The translations under genes were made by a program, and so were the position numbers. Below the pieces are notes generated by a model. It made no database searches. It was given only the letters and a program-made list of their open reading frames with translations, and was not told the origin of the DNA. From Arsenophonus sp045399315 (GTDB lineage: Bacteria; Pseudomonadota; Gammaproteobacteria; Enterobacterales; Enterobacteriaceae), in assembly GCA_045399315.1 (NCBI GenBank), contig DAYVGO010000005.1:124001-188000 (forward strand): a stretch of 64,000 nucleotides of DNA, in the 5' to 3' direction. Of the stretch, positions 20,078 through 30,226 are shown one piece after another (within the stretch, counting starts at the first letter, position 1; every line of letters begins with the position of its first letter).

Positions 20078-22105
20078 CTATTTTACTTGCATGCCGGGTT
20101 TAGCGCCAGCATCTGGACTTAATAGAAAAATATCTTTATTACCAGGACCAGCGGCTAATACCATTCCTTCGGAAATACCGAATCGCATTTTTCTTGCGGC
20201 TAAATTAGCTACCATAATAGTTAAGCGGCCTTCAAGTACTTTGGGATCTGGATAAGCGGAGCGAATTTCAGAAAAAACTTGCCGGCTGCAATCACCCAGA
20301 TCTAATTGTAGCTTTAGCAGTTTATCGGAACCGTTTACAAAATTGGCTTGTTTAATAAGAGCAACGCGTAAATCTACTTTGTTAAAGTCATCAAAACTGA
20401 TTGTCTCTTGGATAGGATTTTCTGAACTTTCTTTATTAGTTATGCTTTGATTGGTTATATTTTCGCTAGATGCTGCTAACATGGCGGTTACTTGTTTCAT
20501 TTCAATACGTTGGAATAGGGTTTTAAATGGGGTAATTTTGTGATCTAATAAAGGGTGGTTAATGTCATCCCAATTGAGTGAAATATTTAAAAAGATTTCT
20601 GTGCGGCTGGTTAATCCAGGTAATATGGGTTTTAAATAAGTCATCAGTACGCGAAATAGGTTAATCCCCATAGAACATATATCATGTAAATCTTGCTCAC
20701 GGCCTTCTTGCTTAGCGACGACCCAAGGTGCTTGTTCATCGATATAACGATTAGCTAGATCGGCAAGTAACATAATTTCACGAATCGCTTTATTATATTC
20801 ACGCTGACAAAATTCTTGACCAATTTTGTTTGCCGCTGCAATAAATTGCTGGTAAAGGTTGGGAGCCACAAGGCGTGGCGATAATTTACCCTGAAAGTGT
20901 TTGTTGATAAATCCGGCATTGCGGGCTGCAAGGTTGACAACTTTATTTACGATGTCGCTATTTACCCGCTGAACAAAGTCTTCTAAGTTGAGATCAATAT
21001 CATCAATACGAGAAAAGAGTTTAGTGGCATAATAGTAACGTAAACAATCAGCATCCAGATGATCTAAATAGCAACGCGCGGTAATAAAAGTACCTCGTGA
21101 CTTAGACATTTTTGCACTATTAACGGTTATATAACCGTGAACAAAGATATTGTTAGGTTTACGATAACCGCTACCTTCTAATATTGCTGGCCAAAATAGG
21201 CTATGGAAGTAAACAATGTCTTTGCCGATAAAGTGGTAAAGATCAGCGGTTGAATCTTTGTGCCAATAAGTATGGAAATCAATGTTGGTTTGTTTTTCAC
21301 AAAGGTTTTTGAATGTTCCCATATAACCAATAGGCGCATCTAACCAGACGTAAAAATATTTGCCTGGTTCATTAGGGATTTCAAAACCAAAGTAAGGGGC
21401 ATCACGAGTAATATCCCATTGCTGTAAACCCGCCTCAAACCACTCTTGCATTTTATTAGCGACTTGCTGTTGTAGCGCTCCTGAGCGTGTCCAGCTTTGC
21501 AACATATTACTAAATGCCGGTAGATCAAAGAAAAAATGCTTTGTTTCGCGCATTTCAGGCGTTGCGCCAGAAATTACCGAATAGGGATCGATGAGCTCCG
21601 TTGGGTTATAAGTTGCACCACAGGCTTCACAATTATCACCGTATTGATCAGCCACTCGGCATTTTGGACAGATCCCTTTAACAAAACGATCGGGAAGAAA
21701 CATACCCTGCTTGGGATCATAAAACTGCGAGATTGTTTTGCTTTTGATATAGCCATTATTTTTTAGGGACAAATAAATTTGTTCAGATAATGTTTTATTT
21801 TCTACACTATGAGTTGAATGGTAATTATCATAACTAATGGCAAAGTCAGCAAGATCATGTTGATGTTCCTGATTTACTTTAGTAATCATCTCCTCAGGCG
21901 TTATGCCTAATTGCTGAGCTTTTAGCATGATTGGTGTGCCATGGGCATCATCGGCACAGATAAAGTAAACCTCTTTGCCGCGCATTCGTTGATAACGAAC
22001 CCAAATATCGGCCTGAATATGTTCTAACATATGGCCAAGGTGAATTGAACCGTTAGCATAAGGTAATGCACAGGTTACCAAAAGTTTTTTCGCGACTTGA
22101 GACAT
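20078..22105 (-). CDS. metG: Methionyl-tRNA synthetase
   Basis: Charges tRNA(Met) and initiator tRNA with methionine. It has 675 aa, against 677 in E. coli. Class I signature HLGH is at residues 22-25 and KMSKS near 330 (NSAKMSKSRGTF). The zinc knuckle has two Cys pairs (CPKC and CEAC, about 145-161). The anticodon-binding helical domain follows (about 390-550), then the C-terminal EMAPII-like tRNA-binding dimerisation domain (about 575-675, FDKVDLRV-type text). It is divergent from mrp, as in E. coli, with a 217-base shared promoter region. No damage. Confidence 0.98.
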   Translation of the reverse strand: MSQVAKKLLVTCALPYANGSIHLGHMLEHIQADIWVRYQRMRGKEVYFICADDAHGTPIMLKAQQLGITPEEMITKVNQEHQHDLADFAISYDNYHSTHSVENKTLSEQIYLSLKNNGYIKSKTISQFYDPKQGMFLPDRFVKGICPKCRVADQYGDNCEACGATYNPTELIDPYSVISGATPEMRETKHFFFDLPAFSNMLQSWTRSGALQQQVANKMQEWFEAGLQQWDITRDAPYFGFEIPNEPGKYFYVWLDAPIGYMGTFKNLCEKQTNIDFHTYWHKDSTADLYHFIGKDIVYFHSLFWPAILEGSGYRKPNNIFVHGYITVNSAKMSKSRGTFITARCYLDHLDADCLRYYYATKLFSRIDDIDLNLEDFVQRVNSDIVNKVVNLAARNAGFINKHFQGKLSPRLVAPNLYQQFIAAANKIGQEFCQREYNKAIREIMLLADLANRYIDEQAPWVVAKQEGREQDLHDICSMGINLFRVLMTYLKPILPGLTSRTEIFLNISLNWDDINHPLLDHKITPFKTLFQRIEMKQVTAMLAASSENITNQSITNKESSENPIQETISFDDFNKVDLRVALIKQANFVNGSDKLLKLQLDLGDCSRQVFSEIRSAYPDPKVLEGRLTIMVANLAARKMRFGISEGMVLAAGPGNKDIFLLSPDAGAKPGMQVK

Positions 22106-22322
22106 AGTAAGGATCTAACTTCCATAAAAAATTGAACAATAGTTGATGTTAACCGATTGTATTTTTCCGGCTAGGCCTGAACAAGATTAATCTATCATTA
22201 TCTTATCGTAATTTTGCTTGATAAGTGTCGTTTTTATTATCTATTTATCTTAATTAAATTGTTCTCTGGTATGATACAGTGATCAATTGTTGCTAATTTA
22301 ATATTAAATAAAAGGAGCTGCG

Positions 22323-23435
22323 ATGAATTCAGGATCCTTCGAACAAATAAAACCAGAACATTTAACTCAGCAAGTTGCTGAGGTTTTGGATACATTTTCC
22401 CATCCAACACTGTTCAGTAAGCTCAGTACATTAAGAGCATTATATCATTGTGTATTATTAGATGATGTTTTACATATTGAACTAGTTATGCCTTTTGCAT
22501 GGAAAACGCCATTTAAGCTATTAATTGAACAGCAAACAGCACAATTACAAAAAATAGCTGGCGCTCGTGCAGTGGAGTGCAAATTACGTCATAATATTAA
22601 TACATTACGTAGAGTGAATGATTTACCTGGTATTAAAGGGATCCGCAATATTATTGCTGTCAGTTCAGGTAAAGGTGGGGTTGGCAAATCAACAACTACA
22701 GTAAATTTAGCTTTAGCATTGGCACAAGAAGGGGCAAAGGTAGGTATTTTAGATGCTGATATTTATGGCCCTTCTATTCCGACTATGCTGGCAACCAAAA
22801 ATGAGCGGCCTACATCACCTGATGGGCATCACATGGTACCTATTACGGCTTATGGGCTGGCCACGAATTCAATCGGATATTTGGTTAATGACGACAATGC
22901 GATGATATGGCGTGGTCCAATGGCTAGCAAGGCTTTAATACAAATGTTACAGGATACTGAATGGCCAGATTTAGATTATTTGGTGGTTGATATGCCACCA
23001 GGAACTAGTGATATCCAATTAACATTATCACAGAATATACCAGTTACTGCGGCAATTGTAGTGACCACCCCACAAGATATAGCGTTGGTAGATGCGATGA
23101 AAGGTATCGCTATGTTTGACAAAGTGAAAGTTCCTGTCTTAGGGATTGTTGAAAATATGAGTCTACATATTTGTAGTAATTGTGGTCATATAGAGCCTAT
23201 TTTTGGTTCTGGTGGTGCTGAAAGATTGGCTGAAAAATATCAATGTAACCTTTTAGGTAAGATCCCGTTACATATATCGCTGCGTGAAGATTTAGATCAA
23301 GGTCAACCAACGGTTATCCGAGATTCAGATGGTGAGTTTGCTGATATTTATCGGCAAATTGCATCGACTATTTCTGCGCAAATGTATTGGGACGGGGAAA
23401 AAATTCCCACCGAAATTGCTTTTCGAGCTATTTAA
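22323..23435 (+). CDS. mrp: Mrp/ApbC Fe-S cluster carrier ATPase
   Basis: P-loop scaffold/carrier that binds and delivers [4Fe-4S] clusters to apoproteins in the cytoplasm. It has 370 aa (E. coli Mrp 369). An N-terminal MIP18/DUF59-like domain (about 15-95) precedes the MinD/NBP35 ATPase, with the deviant Walker A GKGGVGKSTT near residue 120, switch text DADIYGPSIPTML, and DMPPGTSDIQL. The cluster-binding CxxC is CSNC near residue 283. AAGGAG lies 5 bases before ATG 22323. Intact, as expected in an organism that keeps Fe-S enzymes. Confidence 0.95.
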   Translation: MNSGSFEQIKPEHLTQQVAEVLDTFSHPTLFSKLSTLRALYHCVLLDDVLHIELVMPFAWKTPFKLLIEQQTAQLQKIAGARAVECKLRHNINTLRRVNDLPGIKGIRNIIAVSSGKGGVGKSTTTVNLALALAQEGAKVGILDADIYGPSIPTMLATKNERPTSPDGHHMVPITAYGLATNSIGYLVNDDNAMIWRGPMASKALIQMLQDTEWPDLDYLVVDMPPGTSDIQLTLSQNIPVTAAIVVTTPQDIALVDAMKGIAMFDKVKVPVLGIVENMSLHICSNCGHIEPIFGSGGAERLAEKYQCNLLGKIPLHISLREDLDQGQPTVIRDSDGEFADIYRQIASTISAQMYWDGEKIPTEIAFRAI

Positions 23436-23491
23436 ACTAATTAATCTCATAGCTTATTGATTAAAAATAACTATGTAGTGATGATGATTAT

Positions 23492-23522
23492 TAGGTTTTG
23501 CTATAAAAATTAGCAAGACCTA
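23492..23522 (+). terminator. Terminator downstream of mrp
   Basis: A 12-bp stem (TAGGTTTTGCTA at 23492-23503, partner at 23511-23522) with one G-U pair and a 7-base A-rich loop, followed by ATTTTAAA. It separates mrp from udk. Confidence 0.6.
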
Positions 23523-23621
23523 ATTTTAAAGGCTAGAAGATACTACAATAACCCCTTATAATTCCTGCGATCATAATATTTAGTTATATTATTCCCTTCA
23601 TTCAAACTCAGGTTATTTAAA

Positions 23622-24263
23622 ATGGCTGACACAGCACATAAGTGCGCTATCGTAGGTATATCAGGTGCTTCTGCATCTGGTAAAAGTCTTATTGCGAAAA
23701 CACTTTATCATGAATTACGTACTCAAGTTGGTGATCATAATATTGGTGTTATTGCTGAGGACTGCTACTATCGAGATCAACATGATATTCCGATGGAAGA
23801 ACGGGTAAAAGTTAATTACGATCATCCAAATTCAATGGATCATGATCTGCTTTTTCATCATCTTCAGTTATTAAAGACTGGTGAAGGGATTGAGCTGCCA
23901 CAATATGATTATAGCCAGCATACACGTAAGAGTGAGACAATTTTTTTTCAGCCAAAAAAAGTGATTATTATTGAAGGTATTTTATTACTAACGGATAAGC
24001 GTTTACGTAAAAATATGGATTTTGCCATTTATGTTGATACGCCGCTGGATATTTGTTTAGTAAGAAGAATTAAACGGGATGTAAATGAACGAGGGCGAAC
24101 ATTAGATTCTGTCATTGAACAATATACTAAAACAGTCCGGCCGATGTTTCTCCAATTTATTGAGCCATCAAAACAATATGCCGATATTATCGTCCCTCGC
24201 GGAGGAAAAAATCGGGTGGCGATTGATATTCTAAAAGCTAAAATAGGGGAGTTCTGCCAGTAA
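23622..24263 (+). CDS. udk: Uridine/cytidine kinase
   Basis: Phosphorylates uridine and cytidine to UMP and CMP in pyrimidine salvage. It has 213 aa, the E. coli length. Walker A is GASASGKS (residues about 14-21; the usual form is GASASGKS). Further text is EDCYYRDQ, NYDHPNSMDHDLL, IEGILLLTDKRLR and VRRIKRDVNERGRT. It begins the block udk-dcd-asmA-yegH in E. coli order; only 47 bases separate it from dcd, so co-transcription is likely. No frame damage. Salvage matters here because cdd appears lost from the sanA-yohK interval. Confidence 0.96.
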   Translation: MADTAHKCAIVGISGASASGKSLIAKTLYHELRTQVGDHNIGVIAEDCYYRDQHDIPMEERVKVNYDHPNSMDHDLLFHHLQLLKTGEGIELPQYDYSQHTRKSETIFFQPKKVIIIEGILLLTDKRLRKNMDFAIYVDTPLDICLVRRIKRDVNERGRTLDSVIEQYTKTVRPMFLQFIEPSKQYADIIVPRGGKNRVAIDILKAKIGEFCQ

Positions 24264-24310
24264 TTATTTATCTATGAAGAGATTAGGCATGCTCGCAAGG
24301 AGATGGAAAA

Positions 24311-24913
24311 ATGCGACTTTGTGACCGCGATATAGTTAAATGGCTTGATGAAAAGAAATTGGTTATTGAACCACGTCCATCAATCGAACGCATCAATGGG
24401 GCAACAGTTGATGTTTGTTTAGGCAATAGGTTTCGAATATTTCAGGGCTATACTGCACCTTATATTGATCTTAGTGGGCTGAAAAATGAAGTCAATGCTG
24501 CACTGGATCGGGTGATGAGTGACGAAATTACATTAAGTCAGCATGATGCTTTTTTTCTGCATCCTGGTGAATTAGCATTGGCAGTCACTTTAGAATCAGT
24601 TACCCTACCTGATAATATTGTTGGTTGGCTGGATGGTCGCTCTTCCCTGGCTCGTTTGGGATTAATGGTTCATGTTACTGCACATCGTATTGATCCGGGT
24701 TGGTGTGGTCAGATCGTGCTAGAGTTTTATAATTCAGGCAAACTGCCATTAGCGCTACGACCAGGTATGATTATTGGTGCCTTAAGCTTTGAAGCTTTAT
24801 CCGGTTCTGCCGATCGTCCGTATAATCGCCGTCGGGATGCAAAATATAAAAACCAACAAGGTGCGGTAGGGAGTAGAATTAGCGAAGAGGGTAAAAGTAA
24901 CCATAAATTGTAA
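24311..24913 (+). CDS. dcd: dCTP deaminase
   Basis: Deaminates dCTP to dUTP, the main route to dTTP in enterobacteria. It has 200 aa; E. coli Dcd has 193, the extra residues being a basic tail after RRDAKYKNQQGAVGSR. Core trimer and active-site text is complete: RPSIERINGATVDVCLGN, FLHPGELALAVTLE, WLDGRSSLARLGL with the catalytic RSS region, HVTAHRIDPGW with the Glu/Asp nearby, and LEFYNSGKLPLALRPGM. AAGGAG stands 8 bases before ATG 24311. It follows udk closely. Confidence 0.95.
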   Translation: MRLCDRDIVKWLDEKKLVIEPRPSIERINGATVDVCLGNRFRIFQGYTAPYIDLSGLKNEVNAALDRVMSDEITLSQHDAFFLHPGELALAVTLESVTLPDNIVGWLDGRSSLARLGLMVHVTAHRIDPGWCGQIVLEFYNSGKLPLALRPGMIIGALSFEALSGSADRPYNRRRDAKYKNQQGAVGSRISEEGKSNHKL

Positions 24914-25052
24914 TATTTTAAATTGATTAATGTGGTATTTCGCTGAAATCATGCTATAACCAAAATATTTCTATTTTCTCAGGTTACAGAAAATAAGCTA
25001 TCTAAGATGAAATCATTGATTGGTTGCTTGGATACCATTAATGGAGAAAGTG

Positions 25053-26879
25053 ATGAAACGATTTCTGACAACATTAGCTATCCTGATGGTGGTTATTCTG
25101 GCAGGGTTAACGACGTTAGTGTTACTTGTTAATCCCAATGATTTTCGTCATTATTTAATTGACAAAGTTGAACAAAAAAGTGGTTATCGGTTGGTTTTTC
25201 AGGGCGAAATGCGTTGGCATGTATGGCCCAGGCTAAGTATAATCACCGGCCCGATTTCCCTCACTGCCCCAGGAGCGGCTAAAGCTGTTATTCGTGCAGA
25301 TAATATGAGGCTTGATGTATCATTGTGGCCGTTAATTTCCCACCAACTTTCTGTTGAACAAATTGTAATTAGCGGTGCAGTTTTACGCTGTACCCCTGAG
25401 AGTGAAGCAAAAATAAATCCAGATGGCCCGATTGCTCCAGAAGGTCTCAACAGTATTAATAGAAAAAACAGTAAAGATAGTAACTGGTTATTTGATTTTG
25501 ACAAAATTAAACTGACGGATAGTTTATTAATTTGGCAGATGGATGATGACAGTCAGTTGAATATGCGTAATATTATGTTAGTGTTGAAAAGGCAAGATGA
25601 TCATTTTATTAATGTTAACTTCAGCAGTAATGTTAGTAAGGATCAGCAAGAGCTAACATTTTCTCTAAAAAGTAAGCTAAATATTGCTGATTATCCGCAT
25701 CACATCACAGGGGAAGTTAATCAATTAGAATATAAAATTAGTGGCATTAATTTACCAACTAAGGGAATTAGCGGTAATGGTACATTATTGTTTGATTATT
25801 TACATGATCAGCAACAAGTATTAACCATTTCTAATTTAGCTACTAACGTTAATGATAGTAATATAACTGGGAATTTAATTGCCCGTTTTGGTAAGTTGCC
25901 AGATTACCAATTAAGCATCGCTTCCCGCCAATTGGATTTAGATAAAATTTTAGGTAAGCAACCTTTATTACCACAACATGCGTCAAAAACCACAATAACG
26001 CCTCAAATAGGTACTAAGTCTGTCATCGCTAGAGCTGAAACTGATAGCTATGATTTAAGTTATTTAAAGCAATTTCCATTTCGGGCAACTATTGCTGTCG
26101 ATAAACTAATATACTGTGGTTTAGTTGTTGATACATTCAAGGCTAAGCTAGTCAATGAAAAAGCGATATTAGATATTAGCCAGTTAGAAGGTGGCTTATT
26201 AGGTGGAAGTTTTCAACTTCCAATTAGCGTAAATTATGAAAACAGCCCGGCTATTATGACCGCTAACCCAAAATTTAATAATGTTAAGTTAGCACCTTTA
26301 CTTAAGGCATTTAATATACCAACTAAACTAGACGGTTCATTAATGCTAGCTGCAAATTTATCAGGGCCAGGTTATGGCAAATTTGCGGTACTAAATTTTT
26401 GGTCTGGTAATGCTAATGTTGTGTTAAATAAAGCACAATTAACAGGATTAAATATTGTTTCATTGATCCAACACTCGTTTTCACGCCTGACTGATAAAGT
26501 GGATACTCCCCAATATCTGGATAATAATACACAAATTGAATATTTAAATGTTGCTACCAAGCTTAATAAAGGTAAGTTGTCGTTTTCAAATTTGGTTGCC
26601 TCTTCTGACGCTATTGATGTTAATGGTAACGGTTGTTTAAATTTAGTGAATCAATCTGCAGATATGCGACTGTTGGTTAAAATTAATAAAGATTGGTATG
26701 GGAATGATAGTTTTATTAATAGCCTAAAAAAAATGGCAATTCCTTTGCGTATTTATGGCAATTGGGGAAATTTACAATATCAATTAAATATTGAAAAATT
26801 GCTGCGTAATGAGTTTCAATCACAAGCTAAAAAAGCATTAGATAATTGGTTAGAAAAAGAAATGAAATCTCAGAATTAG
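25053..26879 (+). CDS. asmA: AsmA-family envelope protein
   Basis: Large inner-membrane-anchored periplasmic AsmA protein, of the family now linked to phospholipid transport between membranes (TamB/YhdP relatives). It has 608 aa from ATG 25053 (E. coli 617). That ATG has GGAG 6 bases upstream and gives MKRFLTTLAILMVV, matching AsmA; an upstream TTG at 25020 is rejected. One N-terminal helix (about 3-22) is followed by LVNPNDFRHYLIDKVEQKSGY and a beta-rich body to the C-terminal AsmA domain (about 380-600). Intact; it lies convergent with yegH. Confidence 0.93.
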   Translation: MKRFLTTLAILMVVILAGLTTLVLLVNPNDFRHYLIDKVEQKSGYRLVFQGEMRWHVWPRLSIITGPISLTAPGAAKAVIRADNMRLDVSLWPLISHQLSVEQIVISGAVLRCTPESEAKINPDGPIAPEGLNSINRKNSKDSNWLFDFDKIKLTDSLLIWQMDDDSQLNMRNIMLVLKRQDDHFINVNFSSNVSKDQQELTFSLKSKLNIADYPHHITGEVNQLEYKISGINLPTKGISGNGTLLFDYLHDQQQVLTISNLATNVNDSNITGNLIARFGKLPDYQLSIASRQLDLDKILGKQPLLPQHASKTTITPQIGTKSVIARAETDSYDLSYLKQFPFRATIAVDKLIYCGLVVDTFKAKLVNEKAILDISQLEGGLLGGSFQLPISVNYENSPAIMTANPKFNNVKLAPLLKAFNIPTKLDGSLMLAANLSGPGYGKFAVLNFWSGNANVVLNKAQLTGLNIVSLIQHSFSRLTDKVDTPQYLDNNTQIEYLNVATKLNKGKLSFSNLVASSDAIDVNGNGCLNLVNQSADMRLLVKINKDWYGNDSFINSLKKMAIPLRIYGNWGNLQYQLNIEKLLRNEFQSQAKKALDNWLEKEMKSQN

Positions 26880-26904
26880 TTTTAGGCTAATTTTTATTAT
26901 AACC

Positions 26905-26924
26905 TAACGCGCCATGAAGCGTTA
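26905..26924. terminator. Small inverted repeat between asmA and yegH
   Basis: TAACGC (26905-26910) and GCGTTA (26919-26924) form a 6-bp stem with an 8-base loop between two convergent stops. The flanks can extend it imperfectly (CTAA...TTAG). A weak bidirectional terminator is the likely role. Confidence 0.4.
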
Positions 26925-26931
26925 TATTAGC

Positions 26932-28515
26932 TTAAGGTATTTCTTTAACATCATTTTTGGCTAGTTGCAGTGTAGTGATCAAGACTTTTTTAAGCCGATG
27001 GCTGGTGACTTCCAATGGTTCAAAAATCCAGTTTTCAATTTTGATACGTTCACCTACAACTGGCATTCGCTGCAGATGCTCCATTAATAATCCTGCAATC
27101 GTTTCATATTCACGTTTTTCATCAAGGGTAATTGGCACATATAGGATTAGATCTTCTAAAGGCATAAAGCCATTAGCAACCCAACGACTGTCTTCTAGTT
27201 GTTGAATGTCGTGACGTGAATCCACTTCTTCTTCGCTGATCGGCATATTACCAGCGATAGTTTCCATAATATCCGTCAGAGTAACAATCCCTTCGACAGA
27301 GCCAAACTCATCAACGATAAAGGCAAAATGGGTATGAGCTTTACGAAATTGCTCCAAAGCTTGCAATAGTGATAACCCTTCAGGAAAGATTAATGGTTGA
27401 GTGATCAGGGCATGTAAATTAAGTTTTTGCTTTTTTAATTGCTGATTTAGGATGTCGATGACGTGCACAACGCCGACCGGCTCATCGCTTATTGACTCAT
27501 CAGTGACAACCAGGCGTGTATGTGGTGTTTTTTCTAACAGATAAAGTAGCTGATCTGCTGGCCGATTGATATCAATATATTCAACGTCATGACGAGAAGT
27601 CATAATACTACTAACATTACGTTGAGCGAATCCTAATAAACGAACAATCATTTGACGTTCTTGTGGCTCAAAAATACTATTATTATCAGAGACTAAATCA
27701 GAGGTGTGATGATCTAATTCAGCACGTTCGTGTTGTCCATCTAAAACACGTAATACTGCTTCGGCAGTTCTCTCTCTGAGTGATTTTGTTCCTTTTAAAA
27801 AACGGCGTCGATTAAATGAAGCAAATTGATTGAGAGATTCAATCATAATAGAGAAACCGATAGCGGCATAGAGATAGCCTTTTGGTATTAGGTAACCAAA
27901 TCCTTCAGCAACTAAGCTAAAACCAATCATAAGTAAGAAACTGAGACAGAGAATAACAATAGTTGGATGGCTATTAACAAATATTGTTAATGGTTTACTC
28001 GCGATAATCATTAAGATCATAGCAATAGTGACTGCGGCAATCATAATGCTAATGTGTTCAACAACCATGCCAACGGCGGTTATTACCGAATCAAGAGAAA
28101 AAATAGCATCTAATATAATTACTTGTGCTACAACAGCCCAAAATTTGGCAGTTTTACGTTGTTTACCAGATTGTTTATCTTTACCTTCTAACCGTTCATT
28201 AAGCTCCATAGTAGCTTTAAAAAGCAGAAAAAGTCCACCACCAAGCATCAGAAGATCACGGGCACTAAATGGGTGACCCCAAAGTTTAATGATAGGATTG
28301 GTTAAAGAAACGAGTAAAGTGAGACTAAACAATAAGATAACACGCATAAATAACGCGCATGTTAAACCTGTTATTCTTGCTTTATTACGTAATTTTGCCG
28401 GTAATTTATCCGCTAAGATAGCGATAAAGACTAAATTATCAATGCCAAGCACGATTTCGAGTATGATTAGGGTAAGAAGTCCCGCCCATATCGTAGGATC
28501 AGCGATCCATTCCAT
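26932..28515 (-). CDS. yegH: YegH: TerC-type membrane protein with CBS pair and CorC domain
   Basis: Inner-membrane protein, 527 aa, the E. coli YegH length. A TerC-like domain (about 1-240, seven hydrophobic segments, with ILEIVLGIDNLVFIA and VIILDAIFSLDSVITAVGM carrying the paired acidic residues seen in TerC transporters) is followed by two CBS domains (about 300-425, SIMTSRHDVEYID and FAFIVDEFGSVEGIVTLTD) and a C-terminal transporter-associated CorC_HlyC domain (about 435-520). TerC proteins are linked to Mn(II) or Ca(II) export; the substrate here is not shown. It follows asmA as in E. coli, on the opposite strand. Confidence 0.9.
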   Translation of the reverse strand: MEWIADPTIWAGLLTLIILEIVLGIDNLVFIAILADKLPAKLRNKARITGLTCALFMRVILLFSLTLLVSLTNPIIKLWGHPFSARDLLMLGGGLFLLFKATMELNERLEGKDKQSGKQRKTAKFWAVVAQVIILDAIFSLDSVITAVGMVVEHISIMIAAVTIAMILMIIASKPLTIFVNSHPTIVILCLSFLLMIGFSLVAEGFGYLIPKGYLYAAIGFSIMIESLNQFASFNRRRFLKGTKSLRERTAEAVLRVLDGQHERAELDHHTSDLVSDNNSIFEPQERQMIVRLLGFAQRNVSSIMTSRHDVEYIDINRPADQLLYLLEKTPHTRLVVTDESISDEPVGVVHVIDILNQQLKKQKLNLHALITQPLIFPEGLSLLQALEQFRKAHTHFAFIVDEFGSVEGIVTLTDIMETIAGNMPISEEEVDSRHDIQQLEDSRWVANGFMPLEDLILYVPITLDEKREYETIAGLLMEHLQRMPVVGERIKIENWIFEPLEVTSHRLKKVLITTLQLAKNDVKEIP

Positions 28516-28749
28516 AAAAATTTTTTTACCTTCTAAGTATGACGGTTTATACCGACCATTAGAATAATGAGCACTTTGAACAAAAATTTCAATATAATAA
28601 CGTTTTTTTAATTATTTTTACTCCAGTTAAACTGAGCTTGATGGCATTAAATTACTATCACTAAACTATAGAGTAAGTTAATATATAAGTACGTTAAAAT
28701 ATATTTGCTCGTAAATCGTGGGTAATCAATTGTCAGACAGGGATTTTTA

Positions 28750-30153
28750 ATGTCAAAACAACAAATTGGTGTAGTCGGTATGGCTGTTATGGGGCGTAAT
28801 TTGGCGCTCAATATTGAAAGTCGGGGTTATTCTGTTTCGATTTTTAATCGTTCTAAAGAAAAAACCGATGAAGTGATGTTAGAAAATCCAGCAAAAAAAT
28901 TAATCCCCTGTTATACGATTAAGGAATTTGTTGATTCATTGGAAAAACCACGTCGTATTTTATTGATGGTAAAAGCAGGTCAGGCTACTGATAAAACTAT
29001 CGCTTCATTAACACCATATCTAGATACAGGTGATATTCTAATCGATGGCGGTAATACTTATTTTCAGGATACTATTCGCCGTAATCAAGAGCTTTCAGTG
29101 CAAGGGTTTAACTTTATTGGTACCGGTGTCTCTGGTGGTGAGGAAGGCGCATTGAAAGGGCCTTCTATCATGCCTGGTGGTCAAAAGCAGGCCTATGACT
29201 TAGTTGCTCCTATTCTGCAACAAATTGCCGCTAAGGCCGAAGGTGAGCCATGTGTGAGTTATATTGGGCCCGATGGTGCAGGCCATTATGTAAAAATGGT
29301 GCATAATGGCATAGAGTATGGTGATATGCAGCTTATTGCTGAAGTTTATTCAATACTAAAAAACACATTAAATTTAAATAATGAAGAATTAGTCGATATT
29401 TTTACTGAATGGAATAAAGGTGAATTAAGTAGTTATTTAATTGAGATTACAGCGGATATCTTTCGTAAGAAAGAAGAACAAACTGGTATTTATTTAATTG
29501 ATGTTATTTTAGATGAAGCGGCAAATAAAGGAACAGGCAAATGGACCAGTCAAAGTGCTTTAGACTTGGGGGTTCCAGTTACCCTTATCACTGAATCGGT
29601 ATTTGCTCGTTATCTCTCATTTTTAAAAGAACAACGGGTGGTGGCAGCCAAAGTGCTGACGGGTCCAGCGGTTAAGTCATTCAAAGGTGATAAGCAGGAA
29701 TTTATTGAAAAAGTTCGCCGTGCCCTTTATTTAGGAAAAATTGTTTCCTATGCTCAGGGCTTTCAGCAATTAAAAACGGCATCAGACGAATATCAATGGC
29801 AGCTAAATTATAGTGAAATTGCCAAGATTTTCCGCGCTGGTTGTATCATTCGGGCACAATTTTTGCAAAAAATTACGGATGCTTATAGTCAAAATCCATC
29901 TTTAGCCAATCTTATGCTTGCACCTTATTTTAAAAATATTATTGATGAGTATCAACAATCATTACGGGATATTGCCTGTTTTGGTATACAAAACGGTATT
30001 CCTTTACCAACATTAACGGCAGCAATTTCTTATTATGATAGCTATCGTTCAGCAGTTTTATCGGCAAATTTAATTCAGGCACAGCGTGACTATTTTGGCG
30101 CCCATACCTATAAACGTATTGATAAAGAAGGCATCTTTCATACTGAATGGTAG
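28750..30153 (+). CDS. gnd: 6-phosphogluconate dehydrogenase (decarboxylating)
   Basis: Oxidises 6-phosphogluconate to ribulose 5-phosphate with NADP, in the oxidative pentose phosphate pathway. It has 467 aa (E. coli 468). The NADP-binding motif GMAVMGRNLALNIESRGY is at residues 10-27, the active-site Lys is in HYVKMVHNGIEYGDMQ, and the LDEAANKGTGKW stretch and C-terminal dimer tail (RDYFGAHTYKR) are intact. AGGGA is 9 bases before ATG 28750. Upstream it is separated from yegH by a 230-base divergent promoter region. E. coli gnd lies near O-antigen genes; here LPS genes begin 3 kb downstream. Confidence 0.97.
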   Translation: MSKQQIGVVGMAVMGRNLALNIESRGYSVSIFNRSKEKTDEVMLENPAKKLIPCYTIKEFVDSLEKPRRILLMVKAGQATDKTIASLTPYLDTGDILIDGGNTYFQDTIRRNQELSVQGFNFIGTGVSGGEEGALKGPSIMPGGQKQAYDLVAPILQQIAAKAEGEPCVSYIGPDGAGHYVKMVHNGIEYGDMQLIAEVYSILKNTLNLNNEELVDIFTEWNKGELSSYLIEITADIFRKKEEQTGIYLIDVILDEAANKGTGKWTSQSALDLGVPVTLITESVFARYLSFLKEQRVVAAKVLTGPAVKSFKGDKQEFIEKVRRALYLGKIVSYAQGFQQLKTASDEYQWQLNYSEIAKIFRAGCIIRAQFLQKITDAYSQNPSLANLMLAPYFKNIIDEYQQSLRDIACFGIQNGIPLPTLTAAISYYDSYRSAVLSANLIQAQRDYFGAHTYKRIDKEGIFHTEW

Positions 30154-30191
30154 AGAGTAAAGCATAGCTGGAGCGATATAAAATATATTGG

Positions 30192-30226
30192 ATGGTCTTT
30201 ATCATTATTTGTAAAGGCCATTTTTA
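30192..30226 (+). terminator. Terminator of gnd
   Basis: A 10-bp stem with one G-U pair (ATGGTCTTTA at 30192-30201, TAAAGGCCAT at 30212-30221), 10-base loop, and TTTTATT immediately after: a standard intrinsic terminator 39 bases past the gnd stop. Confidence 0.75.
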